A stretch of DNA of 64,000 nucleotides from Tragulus kanchil (lineage: Eukaryota > Chordata > Mammalia > Artiodactyla > Tragulidae): assembly GCA_022376925.1 (NCBI GenBank), contig JAIOJX010000004.1, forward strand, positions 175,179,501-175,243,500, read 5' to 3'. Positions 1 through 18,362 of this stretch are shown here, piece after piece. The notes under the pieces were generated by a model. The model was not told the origin of the DNA. It searched no databases and saw nothing but the letters and a program-made list of their open reading frames with translations. The translations under genes were made by a program, and so were the position numbers. How positions within the stretch are numbered: position 1 is the stretch's first letter; each line of letters begins with the position of its first letter.

Positions 1-2148
1 TCAGTGTGCTCAGTGCGGGTCTGTGTGCAGCGTCTGCGGCCTGGTCCTGACGGCGTGTGCTGGCTAAAGAACCAGGACTGCAGGGCAGCCCGGGCTGTCT
101 GGTCGTCCAGGTTAATAGCAGCCCCTTCCCTTCACAGTGGCCAGGGGTGGGCCAGGCTGGCCCTGGGAAGCCACCCGGTCAGGACGCACGGACTTTCAGA
201 AGGTCACTGTGGGGACTCTGAGTTCCCCTTGAGTTCTCAGTCAGCTTATTCCAGTTAAGAACATAATTAAGAAATAGGTGACCTAGGCCGGGGGTTGGGA
301 GCCCAGGTTTGCCACCAGCTCTGCGTGGGCAAGTCACTTTTCCTTCTGGGCCTCAGTTTTCCCATCTGACATATTGGCAGCTAGACTTGATGTTGCTAAG
401 GTGGCTGCTAGCCTTGGTAGTTTGTAACTGCACGTGACCAAAGCTGTGGGCTAGGTCATACCAAATATTAATTCAGATTAAGTGTTGATAACGGGTGAAT
501 TGGACGGGGGAAGAACTCCTTAGACGTGTCCACACGTGCTCTCCTGCCTGTTCCAACACAACTGATAAAAGCCTGTTCACATGCTGGAAAAACAGCACGC
601 CTCTGGGGACGTAAACGCTGTGCTTTGCTTTGGCACCCCGCACACTGTCAGAGGGAAGAGGACCTGCCTGGTCAGGGGCCGGGGCTGCTCCTGGAGACCT
701 GAGCGTCTGGGCTGCCTCGGCAGGGATGCGGGAGCCCCTGCACCTGATTCTGTTTGTACCTGTCGCCTGTTTGCCACGCTGCACGTGTGCTCAGGCCCGC
801 ACCCGCCTCTCCTGCCCCGCTGGGAGCCAGTCAGGCGGGGCATGGGTGGGAGGGGTCTTCAGCCCTGAAGGCCAGACCCATTGAAGGGGGGCTCTGGCTG
901 CTTTGGAAGCGCAAGGAAACTTGGCGAGGCCTCTAGTGGCTGCCGTGGGCCTAGGGGTCTAGAGACGGAGTGCCATGGGGCCAGGGCGGGGAGGACCCCT
1001 CGGTGTCAGCCCCCGTGGTTCCTGCCCATCGTGCCCTTTATCTAATGAATTTACTTGTTTTTATTTTCCATGCCACAAGGATGAAGTAAGTTGCTACTTT
1101 ATGACTGACTTATTGAATCCCAAACCTCCCTCAGTGTGCTCAGTGCGGGTCTGTGTGCAGCGTCTGCGGCCTGGTCCTGACGGCGTGTGCTGGCTAAAGA
1201 ACCAGGACTGCAGGGCAGCCCGGGCTGTCTGGTCGTCAGGTTAATAGCAGCCCCTTCCCTTCACAGTGGCCAGGGGTGGGCCAGGCTGGCCCTGGGAAGC
1301 CACCCGGTCAGGACGCACGGACTTTCAGAAGGTCACTGTGGGGACTCTGAGTTCCCCTTGAGTTCTCAGTCAGCTTATTCCAGTTAAGAACATAATTAAG
1401 AAATAGGTGACCTAGGCCGGGGGTTGGGAGCCCAGGTTTGCCACCAGCTCTGCGTGGGCAAGTCACTTTTCCTTCTGGGCCTCAGTTTTCCCATCTGACA
1501 TATTGGCAGCTAGACTTGATGTTGCTAAGGTGGCTGCTAGCCTTGGTAGTTTGTAACTGCACGTGACCAAAGCTGTGGGCTAGGTCATACCAAATATTAA
1601 TTCAGATTAAGTGTTGATAACGGGTGAATTGGACGGGGGAAGAACTCCTTAGACGTGTCCACACGTGCTCTCCTGCCTGTTCCAACACAACTGATAAAAG
1701 CCTGTTCACATGCTGGAAAAACAGCGCGCCTCTGGGGACGTAAACGCTGTGCTTTGCTTTGGCACCCCGCACACTGTCAGAGGGAAGAGGACCTGCCTGG
1801 TCAGGGGCCGGGGCTGCTCCTGGAGACCCGAGCGTCTGGGCTGCCTCGGCAGGGATGCGGGAGCCCCTGCACCTGATTCTGTTTGTACCTGTCGCCTGTT
1901 TGCCACGCTGCACGTGTGCTCAGGCCCGCACCCGCCTCTCCTGCCCCGCTGGGAGCCAGTCAGGCGGGGCATGGGTGGGAGGGGTCTTCAGCCCTGAAGG
2001 CCAGACCCATTGAAGGGGGGCTCTGGCTGCTTTGGAAGCGCAAGGAAACTTGGCGAGGCCTCTAGTGGCTGCCGTGGGCCTAGGGGTCTAGAGACGGAGT
2101 GCCATGGGGCCAGGGCGGGGAGGACCCCTCGGTGTCAGCCCCCGTGGT
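1..2148. repeat. Tandem near-identical duplication 1 (about 1-1018 and 1131-2148)
   Basis: The window opens with a block that is repeated from 1131 at offset 1130, then 1129 after a one-base indel. The copies differ at isolated sites such as 596/1726 and near 688/1817, both C/T-type changes at CpG. The 112 bases between them (1019-1130) are AT-rich and match neither copy well. The block is PACSIN2 intron sequence with no exon. Copy 1 may extend left of the window. Probably an unmerged contig overlap. Confidence 0.95.
290..405 (+). repeat. MIR SINE fragment
   Basis: The stretch runs through a 'gggcaagtcactt...gggcctcagttttcccatctg' style core, the usual MIR middle and 3' region, diverged as expected for an old mammalian SINE. 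A second copy lies at about 1420-1534 because of duplication 1. Confidence 0.65.
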
Positions 2149-2344
2149 CTCATCCCCCATCTGTCCCTGGAGGCTGGGCCCCCAAGGAGTCCCCACGTTG
2201 CACGCTGAGGAGGGCCGTGGTAGGCGTCGTGAGCCTGGAGTCTGCTGGGAAGCGGGGAGAGCAGGGCAGCGAGGTGAGGTGCCACGCTGCGGGGCGGGCG
2301 GCTGGCAGTGAACTGCTGACTCTCTCCCGGTGCCCCTTGCTCAG

Positions 2345-9300
<6,956 letters not shown>

Positions 9301-10905
9301 CGGGCCGGCCGGCCGGTGACGGAAGGGCGGGGTGTAGGCCAGCGGCTCTGAGCCTTCGGCCCCAGGCGGCCCTCCTGCCAGCCGCGAGGGCATCCACTCC
9401 TCTTCCTGCAAAGACGAAGGTTCCGTTGCTCTTGGCTTCATGGTGTCTCGAAGGCGGACAGGCTGGTTATTTCACCTGGATCTCAGCACCCTTTCCACAG
9501 TGCGGACGGAGAGCGGTGCCCAGGAAGCCGCTTTCCAACAGAAGCCCCGGGCCGCCTCGCCCCGCTCCCACCCCCGCTCACCCCGGGCTGGCTTATCATG
9601 GATCCGTGTATGCGCAACTTCGTCTCCTCTCCCCATCGGTGGTGATGGTGGGTCCTGCTAACCTTTTGCACCACCGGTTGCTTTCTCTGACAAGTGAACA
9701 AACCCACATGCTGTTTTCTGAGTGAAGACTTCGAGGTTTTTAATTTAAAGGCTGTGTACAGTTCCTTTTTTACATACATGTTCTCCATTCATTTATACTT
9801 AAATTATGTACACCAGTCTTGAGAAAGCACGTCTTTCTCACGCTGTCCTGCTTGTCACCTGCGCCCCTGCCTGGGGTCACAGCCGGCTGCCCGGACAGGC
9901 CGTCTGAGACAGGAGGTCGTGGTGGCCAGACGGGAGCCCGGGGCTGGGTTTCCATGGTGGATGCTCTCGGCATTTGGGGTGTCCAGCGGGAGTTTAGCAA
10001 GTAGCCTTATGTCGTATTCTCTGAAGTCGCCATGTTTAAAAACTATTTCAGTCTGTGCTTAAAACTTTACTCTTGCAAATTAACAATTTTATCAGTGATT
10101 TGAAAGGTTGCAAAATAAGACTCACTTTTCAAGCGAGTGCATCTCCAGTAGGGTGCCTTGCAGTAGACGGTCGTGTCTTGGTGTGTATCTGTATATACGA
10201 TTTGATACTCAGAGAAGCTAAAGAGCTCGTCTGCTGTGTTGTTGAGATTTCACAGCTTTTGACAATGGCTTTAATTTGTAAACTGCTTGCAGACCATTCG
10301 GGCACAGTGGCTGGTCGGCAGGGACCCTGCGGGCTCGGCCTGGGCCTCTCAGCAGTGGGGCCTGCCGCGAGGAGGTCTGTCCTCACTGGCCAGCTAGGGG
10401 TCCAGCGTCCTTCGTCTAGCTAGCCTTCGCCCTTCCTGTAGCAGAACACTGTACAGCGTACCAGGTCCTGGCAGCAGTTGCAGGTTTCACTGCCGTCCAC
10501 ATTCCTCGTGAGCAAACACAGGCTGGGCCCCACCCCACGGCACAGGGGTCTCTTCTGGGGGTCCTTCAGTGATCGGGGAGCAGACGTGCTGGGGCAGGAA
10601 GCTACACTGTAACCACGGGGCAGGGGAGGGAGAGAGAACTTTTATTTTGTGTAACTCAAGAGATTGGAGAAGTGGCTGCCGCCCTCACAGAAGCTATGCA
10701 TTTTATTCAGTGTTTTCAGTGAGCTTGACGTCTTGCTTGGAAAATGGATGTGTGTCTGTCTGTCCTGAAAAGTTACCAGCAGAAACCCTCATTCCTTTGC
10801 TGCAAATGTACCAAAAATTGTCAAGTCTTTTCACTTTAGGAGTCTCTTTAAAATGTATAGTATTTTAGGGAAAAAAATCAATAAACAGTCGATCTCATGA
10901 TTGTG
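9301..10905 (+). other. PACSIN2: PACSIN2 3' untranslated region (first copy of its end)
   Basis: The sequence becomes AT-richer after the stop codon and runs without splice sites to AATAAA at 10880-10885, about 1.6 kb, in line with the long 3' UTR of mammalian PACSIN2. The last 440 bases lie in duplication 4 and recur at 11539-11977. Confidence 0.85.
10880..10885 (+). terminator. PACSIN2: PACSIN2 poly(A) signal AATAAA, copy 1
   Basis: Canonical AATAAA in an A-rich stretch, followed within 30 bases by a GT-rich element (gtgctgtgcgtgtgcc) typical of the CstF-binding downstream region. An identical second copy is at 11952-11957. Confidence 0.85.
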
Positions 10906-11951
10906 ACCATCTCTGTGCTGTGCGTGTGCCTCCCAGTGACACCAGGTGGTGGACAGGCCTTCAGAAGACGGCTCCCCTGGGGCCGTGTCCCTGGCCCACC
11001 ATCCTTGCCGAGCCGGAGGCCGGGGACTCGAGGCCCTGAGCCCCTGCCTCTGTGTGGCCTGGGTGCCTCCCGCCCCCTCCCCGAGGCCCGGACAGCAGGA
11101 CCAGACCAGCAGTGCGCATCCGAGTGTCTTTGCACACATGTCCTGAGCAGGCCCTGAGCACTGGGCCCTCTTCGCTTACATCATCTGCAAAGAACACGCT
11201 CAGCCTCAAGACATGCTGTGAGGGAGGTGGGCCCTGCTCTCTCCTGAGGCTGCTCTGAGCAGTGCGGCTGCCTGCTGCCCCGGGCAGTCACAGCGTCTAC
11301 CTCGCCCAGCCCCAGGCTGCCTCCGCTACACGAGCGGGGTCAGGGCAAAGTGGAGGGGTCAGAGCGAGCAGGCTGCCTGGTCGGTGGCCAGAGCTAGGCC
11401 TGCCAGCCCCGGGCACTCGGTGAGCTCGTGTGCTGTGATGCCAGCCTGTGGGGGAGGCTGGAGTCCCCACTTCACACAGGACATGCGGTCTGGAACCCTC
11501 GGTGCCCCCTAAACCGAGTGGGGGCATCGTGGTTTTTCCCTGGCAGCAGTTGCAGGTTTCACTGCCGTCCACATTCCTCGTGAGCAAACACAGGCTGGGC
11601 CCCACCCCACGGCACAGGGGTCTCTTCTGGGGGTCCTTCAGTGATCGGGGAGCAGACGTGCTGGGGCAGGAAGCTACACTGTAACCACGGGGCAGGGGAG
11701 GGAGAGAGAACTTTTATTTTGTGTAACTCAAGAGATTGGAGAAGTGGCTGCCGCCCTCACAGAAGCTATGCATTTTATTCAGTGTTTTCAGTGAGCTTGA
11801 CGTCTTGCTTGGAAAATGGATGTGTGTCTGTCTGTCCTGAAAAGTTACCAGCAGAAACCCTCATTCCTTTGCTGCAAATGTACCAAAAATTGTCAAGTCT
11901 TTTCACTTTAGGAGTCTCTTTAAAATGTATAGTATTTTAGGGAAAAAAATC

Positions 11952-11957
11952 AATAAA
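11952..11957 (+). terminator. PACSIN2: PACSIN2 poly(A) signal AATAAA, copy 2
   Basis: Second copy of the signal with the same GT-rich downstream element, created by duplication 4. Probably only one exists in the genome. Confidence 0.8.
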
Positions 11958-12570
11958 CAGTCGATCTCATGATTGTGACCATCTCTGTGCTGTGCGTGTG
12001 CCTCCCAGTGACACCAGGTGGTGGACAGGCCTTCAGAAGACGGCTGCCCTGGGGCCGTGTCCCTGGCCCACCATCCTTGCCGAGCCGGAGGCCGGGGACT
12101 CGAGGCCCTGAGCCCCTGCCTCTGTGTGGCCTGGGTGCCTCCCGCCCCCCACCCCGAGGCCCGGACAGCAGGACCAGACCAGCAGTGCGCATCCGAGTGT
12201 CTTTGCACACATGTCCTGAGCAGGCCCTGAGCACTGGGCCCTCTTCGCTTACATCATCTGCAAAGAACACGCTCAGCCTCAAGACATGCTGTGAGGGAGG
12301 TGGGCCCTGCTCTCTCCTGAGGCTGCTCTGAGCAGTGCGGCTGCCTGCTGCCCCGGGCAGTCACAGCGTCTACCTCGCCCAGCCCCAGGCTGCCTCCGCT
12401 ACACGAGCGGGGTCAGGGCAAAGTGGAGGGGTCAGAGCGAGCAGGCTGCCTGGTCGGTGGCCAGAGCTAGGCCTGCTAGCCCCGGGCACTCGGTGAGCTC
12501 GTGTGCTGTGATGCCAGCCTGTGGGGGAGGCTGGAGTCCCCACTTCACACAGGACATGCGGTCTGGAACC

Positions 12571-15200
12571 TGCCTCGTGCCTTGCCCACGGTCCGAGGAC
12601 AGAACTGCAGTGCAGACCTTCGGCTGCAGGATTCGTGAGGTCTAATCCTTTCTCGCTCCACTGGTGGGTAAAGAGCAAGGTGACTGAGCAGGAGGGACCC
12701 TCAAAAGTCGGAGTGAAGTCACCTCTGCTCAGTGAGGCCCTTTCCTCCACTCTGTTCTCCCTAGAACTCCTGAAAGGGGGGCCCTCGCTGCCCACTGCCC
12801 TCTCCTGTCTGGCCCTCAGGGCGAGCTTGGAAACCTTCACCCACCCCTGGGTCCTATCTTCTCCAGGCCAGAGGGGTGCCCACCTACTGCCTGGAGGTGA
12901 GAGCAGGGGACAGGCCACAGGTGCTCCAGACCATGACCTTGCCTGACACCGCGTCCCCTGGTCCCACCCAGCACCCTCTGGCACCCTGGTGCCCCTCTCG
13001 CACCCTCCGTGCTGGGCCACCAGCTCCCGTTGCCTCCGTCCCGCCCCAGCCCCATTGCCGCTTCCCCTTTGCCCCCCAGGTTATTACTGCATCCACCCCC
13101 ACCCCCAGGGCCCTCAGCATGTGGGGGGAGGTGGCATTTCATCCTCTCCAACCCTTCCTAGTAATACCCGGAGGGCAAATGGCCTCTGGCTTAGTGACCT
13201 GGGCAGCTGCCCTCTCTGCCCCTCCCCAGCTCTTTCCCCAGATACCAGCAGGAGGCGTGTGCCTCTCCAGGCCCCAGCTTTCCCTTAACTGGACCGGCAG
13301 TGACCTCCGGGCTGCCTCTCTGGTCACTGGACAGAGTGAGCAGAAGGGCAGGGTCATAGCACGTTAATGGACAGACTGGGGCCGCCTGAGGGAAAGGCCT
13401 GGGGCCGGGACAGAAGCCATTCCCTCGCCTGGGGGAAGACAGACCCAGGTTGAAGTCTGAGGCTCATGCCCTGCCAGGCAGGGCCACTCCCAAGCACAGG
13501 GCAGGAGGAGCCAGGCTGACCTCTGCACTCTCGGGGGACAGGTGGCTTCTCAGCCTGCTGTTTCCAAGCAGCCTTGGGTTTTAAACATGTATCGGCTACA
13601 CGCGCGGCCCTGTGCTGAGCCCTTCCCTGCCAAGAGCCATAGAAACTGCCTCCCAACGGATGAACACCATTTAATAGAAACAAACCAGAGCTCGATCGGC
13701 CTTCACCACACCACACAGCAAGTCGGCAGATGGGGCGTCTGAGCTCTGGTGCCGGACTCCAAACCCCGCCTGCTCTCAAACGTCTAGAGGGCTTGTCACA
13801 ACCCAGCTTGTGGAACCACATCCAGGGAATGAATAAAGTCGGAGTGAAGTCACCTCTGCTCAGTGAGGCCCTTTCCTCCACTCTGTTCTCCCTAGAACTC
13901 CTGAAAGGGGGGCCCTCGCTGCCCACTGCCCTCTCCTGTCTGGCCCTCAGGGCGAGCTTGGAAACCTTCACCCACCCCTGGGTCCTATCTTCTCCAGGCC
14001 AGAGGGGTGCCCACCTACTGCCTGGAGGTGAGAGCAGGGGACAGGCCACAGGTGCTCCAGACCATGACCTTGCCTGACACCGCGTCCCCTGGTCCCACCC
14101 AGCACCCTCTGGCACCCTGGTGCCCCTCTCGCACCCTCCGTGCTGGGCCACCAGCTCCCGTTGCCTCCGTCCCGCCCCAGCCCCATTGCCGCTTCCCCTT
14201 TGCCCCCCAGGTTATTACTGCATCCACCCCCACCCCCAGGGCCCTCAGCATGTGGGGGGAGGTGGCATTTCATCCTCTCCAACCCTTCCTAGTAATACCC
14301 GGAGGGCAAATGGCCTCTGGCTTAGTGACCTGGGCAGCTGCCCTCTCTGCCCCTCCCCAGCTCTTTCCCCAGATACCAGCAGGAGGCGTGTGCCTCTCTC
14401 CAGGCCCCAGCTTTCCCTTAACTGGACCGGCAGTGACCTCCGGGCTGCCTCTCTGGTCACTGGACAGAGTGAGCAGAAGGGCAGGGTCATAGCACGTTAA
14501 TGGACAGACTGGGGCCGCCTGAGGGAAAGGCCTGGGGCCGGGACAGAAGCCATTCCCTCGCCTGGGGGAAGACAGACCCAGGTTGAAGTCTGAGGCTCAT
14601 GCCCTGCCAGGCAGGGCCACTCCCAAGCACAGGGCAGGAGGAGCCAGGCTGACCTCTGCACTCTCGGGGGACAGGTGGCTTCTCAGCCTGCTGTTTCCAA
14701 GCAGCCTTGGGTTTTAAACATGTATCGGCTACACGCGCGGCCCTGTGCTGAGCCCTTCCCTGCCAAGAGCCATAGAAACTGCCTCCCAACGGATGAACAC
14801 CATTTAATAGAAACAAACCAGAGCTCGATCGGCCTTCACCACACCACACAGCAAGTCGGCAGATGGGGCGTCTGAGCTCTGGTGCCGGACTCCAAACCCC
14901 GCCTGCTCTCAAACGTCTAGAGGGCTTGTCACAACCCAGCTTGTGGAACCACATCCAGGGAATGAATAAAGCTCAGAGTCTGCGTGTCTAACAAGTCCCC
15001 AGAGGATGCTGACCCAGGACCACACTGTGAGTAAGTCATACCAGCAATTCCTTGTGCTCCATGATTTGTTCATTCGACCAGCGGGTGCTCCCAACCAGCT
15101 CGAGGGCGCAGGAGCTGAGCCCTGGGGACCGAGAGACTGATGAGCCACGGTTTAGGCCAAGGAGGCAGGGAGAGTATGGACAAAGAGAGCCCGGGAGGGG
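12571..15200. other. Intergenic region downstream of PACSIN2
   Basis: Mostly duplication 5. GC-rich with long frames on both strands (up to about 265 codons on the minus strand), but these run through the duplication junction, lack gene-like structure and resemble no protein I know. No promoter, RNA gene or young SINE seen. Confidence 0.6.
12704..14971. repeat. Tandem near-identical duplication 5 (12704-13837 and 13835-14971)
   Basis: Offset 1131. The copies abut with only a shared AAAG at the seam (gaataaag|tcggag versus gaataaag|ctcag). Differences are few and mostly indels, such as two extra bases near 14397. Confidence 0.95.
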
Positions 15201-15202
15201 AC

Positions 15203-16115
15203 GTACCTGGTGGTCCAGTGATTAAGAATCTGCCTTGCGAGCTTCCTTGGTGGTTCAGTGGGTAAAGAGTCCACCTTGCAGTACAAGGGGCTCCAGTTCA
15301 ATCCCTGGCCCAGGAGGATCCCACGTGCTGCAGAACGGCTGGACCGCTGTGTCCAATTGCGAGCCAGTGCTCTGGAGCACATGCACCCAGAGCCGGTGCT
15401 CTGCAACAAGAGAGGCCACTGCGACAGGAGGCCCACAAAGGCTGAAGAATAAAGATGGATGAGAATAAAAGAATAGAAAACTAATAAAAGAGGCCAAAAA
15501 AAAAAAATCTGCGCCAATGAAGTGAAATGCTGTTCAAGCTATGCTAAAGGTGATGGTTTCAAATTTTAAAAAATAAAAAAGAATCTGCCTCGGGTTTTCC
15601 TGGTAGCTTAGTGGAAAAGAGTTCACCTACCAATGCAGGAGACACGAGTTCGGTCCCTGATCTGGGAAGATCCCACATGCTGCAGAGCAACTAAGCCCGT
15701 GAGCCACAACTATTGAGCCTGTGTGCCACAACTACTGAAGCCCGTGAGTCCTGGAGCCCGAGTTCCACAATGGGAGAAGTAGCTGCAACAAGAAGCCTAC
15801 TCACCTCAACTGAAGAGTATCCCCCACTCCCTGCAACTAAAGAAGAGCCTGTGGCAGCAGTGAAAACCCAGAAGAGCCAAAAATAAATAAATAAAGTAAA
15901 ATAAAATAATAATAAAAAAAGAATCTGCCTTGCGCTGCAGCGGACGTGGGTTTGATCCCTGATTGGGTAACTAAGACCCCATGTGCTGTGGGAAACTAAG
16001 CCCATGGGCCACAACTACTGAGTCCATGAGCCACGCTGGAGAGTCTGTTCTGCAATGAAAGATCCTGCATGGCGCAGCTAAGACCCAACACGGCCAAATA
16101 AGTATTTTTTTAATG
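15203..16115 (+). repeat. Nested SINE cluster: Bov-tA-type element split by two later SINEs
   Basis: The outer SINE begins at about 15203 (tggtggtccagtgattaag), is broken at AAGAATCTGCCTTGCG (15224-15239), and resumes at the same 16-base word at 15919-15934, running on to about 16115. Between lie a CHR-lineage SINE of the 'ccaaagaacaaagatgga' kind (about 15240-15510) and a longer CHR-type SINE (about 15590-15915) ending in ccaaaaataaataaa. The 11-base core AAGAATCTGCC also occurs at 15579-15589. This gives a readable insertion order. Confidence 0.8.
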
Positions 16116-18168
16116 TTAAAAATAGTTCTAAAAGAGAGAGGGCTTCCCTGGTGGTCCAGTGGATAAGGACACCACCGCCTTGCAGTGCAAGGGGCGCCGG
16201 TTTGATCTCTGGCCTGGGAAGATCCCACTTGCCGCGGAGTGACTGGACCTGTGTGTCCAATGACCGAGCCGGAGCTCTGGAGCGCATGCGCTCAGAGCCG
16301 GTGCTCTGCGACAACAGAGGCCACCGCGATGGGAGGCCCACATGGGCCAAAGAACAAAGATGGATGAAGACAGATAAATGAAAGACCAATTGAAGTGTCC
16401 CTCCCAACAAAAAGAGAGAGCCCAGAAAGCAAGGGACATGGGAAAATGTGACCTCCCATTCCTGGCAAGGGGCAGAGAGGGCTAGGTGGCAGCCAAGTAG
16501 TGGAGAGAGGTGGCCCACCACGATCAGATGGGCACCTTGTGTCCGCATGAAGTCCCTTCATATCTCTGACCCTCCATTTCCTCATCTGGAAAATGGTTCC
16601 CGTCTTTTCTTTTTCCTTATCATTGGGTCAGCAGTGTGTAAGTGCTTGTTAAAACACCCAGATATAAGGCACCACTTTATGACAGTGGTCTCACCTCCAA
16701 GTACCATCCCAACTCAAGCAGATAATAACCAAAGTGCGCAGACTCCAGGTGGAGATGCTGGATTCTCCCCAACCAGACACTGAGCATGAACACTTCCTTC
16801 AAGCCATATGTTCATTCATATATGAAACTGTATATAAGCAAACTGGATTTTCCACACCAAAATCTAATAAAATATTTTACTTTTTTTCATCTCTGAAATG
16901 TAAAGTCTTATAGAGAGAGGTGTAAAGATGAATCCAGTGGTTAAGAGCATGGATTGTGAGGTCATATTCCCTGCATCCAAACTTGGCTTCTCTTGTAGGA
17001 CCTTACTTACGTTACCTCGGGCTTTTCAAAGACTTAATTTCTCTGAGCCTTGGTTTGCTCATCGATTTACTGAGTTTCCCATGTGCTGTGGGAAACTAAG
17101 CCCATGGGCCACAACTACTGAGTCCATGAGCCACGCTGGAGAGTCTGTTCTGCAATGAAAGATCCTGCATGGCGCAGCTAAGACCCAACACGGCCAAATA
17201 AGTATTTTTTTAATGTTAAAAATAGTTCTAAAAGAGAGAGGGCTTCCCTGGTGGTCCAGTGGATAAGGACACCACCGCCTTGCAGTGCAAGGGGCGCCGG
17301 TTTGATCTCTGGCCTGGGAAGATCCCACTTGCCGCGGAGTGACTGGACCTGTGTGTCCAATGACCGAGCCGGAGCTCTGGAGCGCATGCGCTCAGAGCCG
17401 GTGCTCTGCGACAACAGAGGCCACCGCGATGGGAGGCCCACATGGGCCAAAGAACAAAGATGGATGAAGACAGATAAATGAAAGACCAATTGAAGTGTCC
17501 CTCCCAACAAAAAGAGAGAGCCCAGAAAGCAAGGGACATGGGAAAATGTGACCTCCCATTCCTGGCAAGGGGCAGAGAGGGCTAGGTGGCAGCCAAGTAG
17601 TGGAGAGAGAGGTGGCCCACCACGATCAGATGGGCACCTTGTGTCCGCATGAAGTCCCTTCATATCTCTGACCCTCCATTTCCTCATCTGGAAAATGGTT
17701 CCCGTCTTTTCTTTTTCCTTATCATTGGGTCAGCAGTGTGTAAGTGCTTGTTAAAACACCCAGATATAAGGCACCACTTTATGACAGTGGTCTCACCTCC
17801 AAGTACCATCCCAACTCAAGCAGATAATAACCAAAGTGCGCAGACTCCAGGTGGAGATGCTGGATTCTCCCCAACCAGACACTGAGCATGAACACTTCCT
17901 TCAAGCCATATGTTCATTCATATATGAAACTGTATATAAGCAAACTGGATTTTCCACACCAAAATCTAATAAAATATTTTACTTTTTTTCATCTCTGAAA
18001 TGTAAAGTCTTATAGAGAGAGGTGTAAAGATGAATCCAGTGGTTAAGAGCATGGATTGTGAGGTCATATTCCCTGCATCCAAACTTGGCTTCTCTTGTAG
18101 GACCTTACTTACGTTACCTCGGGCTTTTCAAAGACTTAATTTCTCTGAGCCTTGGTTTGCTCATCGAT
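15978..18168. repeat. Tandem near-identical duplication 6 (15978-17066 and 17078-18168)
   Basis: Offset 1100. It starts inside the SINE cluster and ends inside a MIR, at atcgat. The junction is 11 bases (17067-17077). Its right end overlaps duplication 7, so 16946-17066, 18048-18168 and 19200-19320 are the same sequence three times. Confidence 0.95.
16141..16410 (+). repeat. CHR-lineage tRNA-type SINE (about 270 bp form)
   Basis: Begins ggcttccctggtggtccag, has the tRNA-like B-box region (ggtttgatctctggcc) and ends with the 'aaagaacaaagatggatg' tail. Flanked by a perfect 10-base target-site duplication AAAGAGAGAG at 16131-16140 and 16411-16420. A copy lies at 17241-17510 through duplication 6. 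Exact family name uncertain. Confidence 0.85.
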
Positions 18169-18362
18169 AAAACGGCAATAGTAAACATTTATATCTCACT
18201 CTGTGCCATTTCCTGTTCAAAACTCTAACACTGATTAACATTTAACACAACAACCCTATGAACTCAGTAAATGTTATTACTCCTGTCTCTATAGGTGAGG
18301 AACCTGAACCAGCCCCAAGTTAGGTAACTTGCCCAAGGAGCAAGCGTCACCAGGTTCAGACG
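18032..18362 (+). repeat. Two MIR-type SINE fragments
   Basis: The first (to about 18175) has ggttaagagcatgg and cttggtttgctcatcgataa, matching a MIR core and 3' side. The second (about 18180-18362) has aacaaccctatgaactcagt and ggtaacttgcccaagg, matching another MIR. Other copies sit at 16930-17066 (truncated) and 19200-19515 because of duplications 6 and 7. Confidence 0.7.

Larger units (their letters stand above)
1..2344 (+). other. PACSIN2: PACSIN2 intron (partial, upstream of the first visible exon)
   Basis: Non-coding sequence ending in a polypyrimidine tract and CAG acceptor just before the exon at 2345. It is GC-rich and contains a MIR fragment near 290-405 (second copy near 1420-1534). 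Apart from the large duplication I see nothing else. Short open frames here are not supported by splice sites or protein similarity. Confidence 0.8.
10467..12570. repeat. Tandem near-identical duplication 4 (10467-11497 and 11539-12570)
   Basis: Offset 1072. It duplicates the distal PACSIN2 3' UTR, its poly(A) signal and 600 bases of downstream intergenic sequence. The 41-base junction (11498-11538) is in neither copy and holds a small inverted repeat, ctcggt...accgag. Copies differ at single bases, e.g. ggctcccc/ggctgccc near 10973/12046. Confidence 0.95.

Noticed and set aside
12370..14151. Minus-strand frames of 216 and 265 codons downstream of PACSIN2
   Set aside because: Their C-terminal halves differ only because the assembly seam joins different flanks; no splice sites, start context or recognisable protein. 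GC-rich shadows.
14965..14970. AATAAA as a transcript end in the intergenic region
   Set aside because: No upstream exon, no GT-rich downstream element and it lies at a duplication seam; chance hexamer.
15240..15510. Functional tRNA genes from tRNA-like boxes in SINEs (here and at 16141, 25894, 59850, 62882)
   Set aside because: The A/B-box-like sequences belong to tRNA-derived SINEs with A tails and target-site duplications; no cloverleaf with an intact acceptor stem is apparent.
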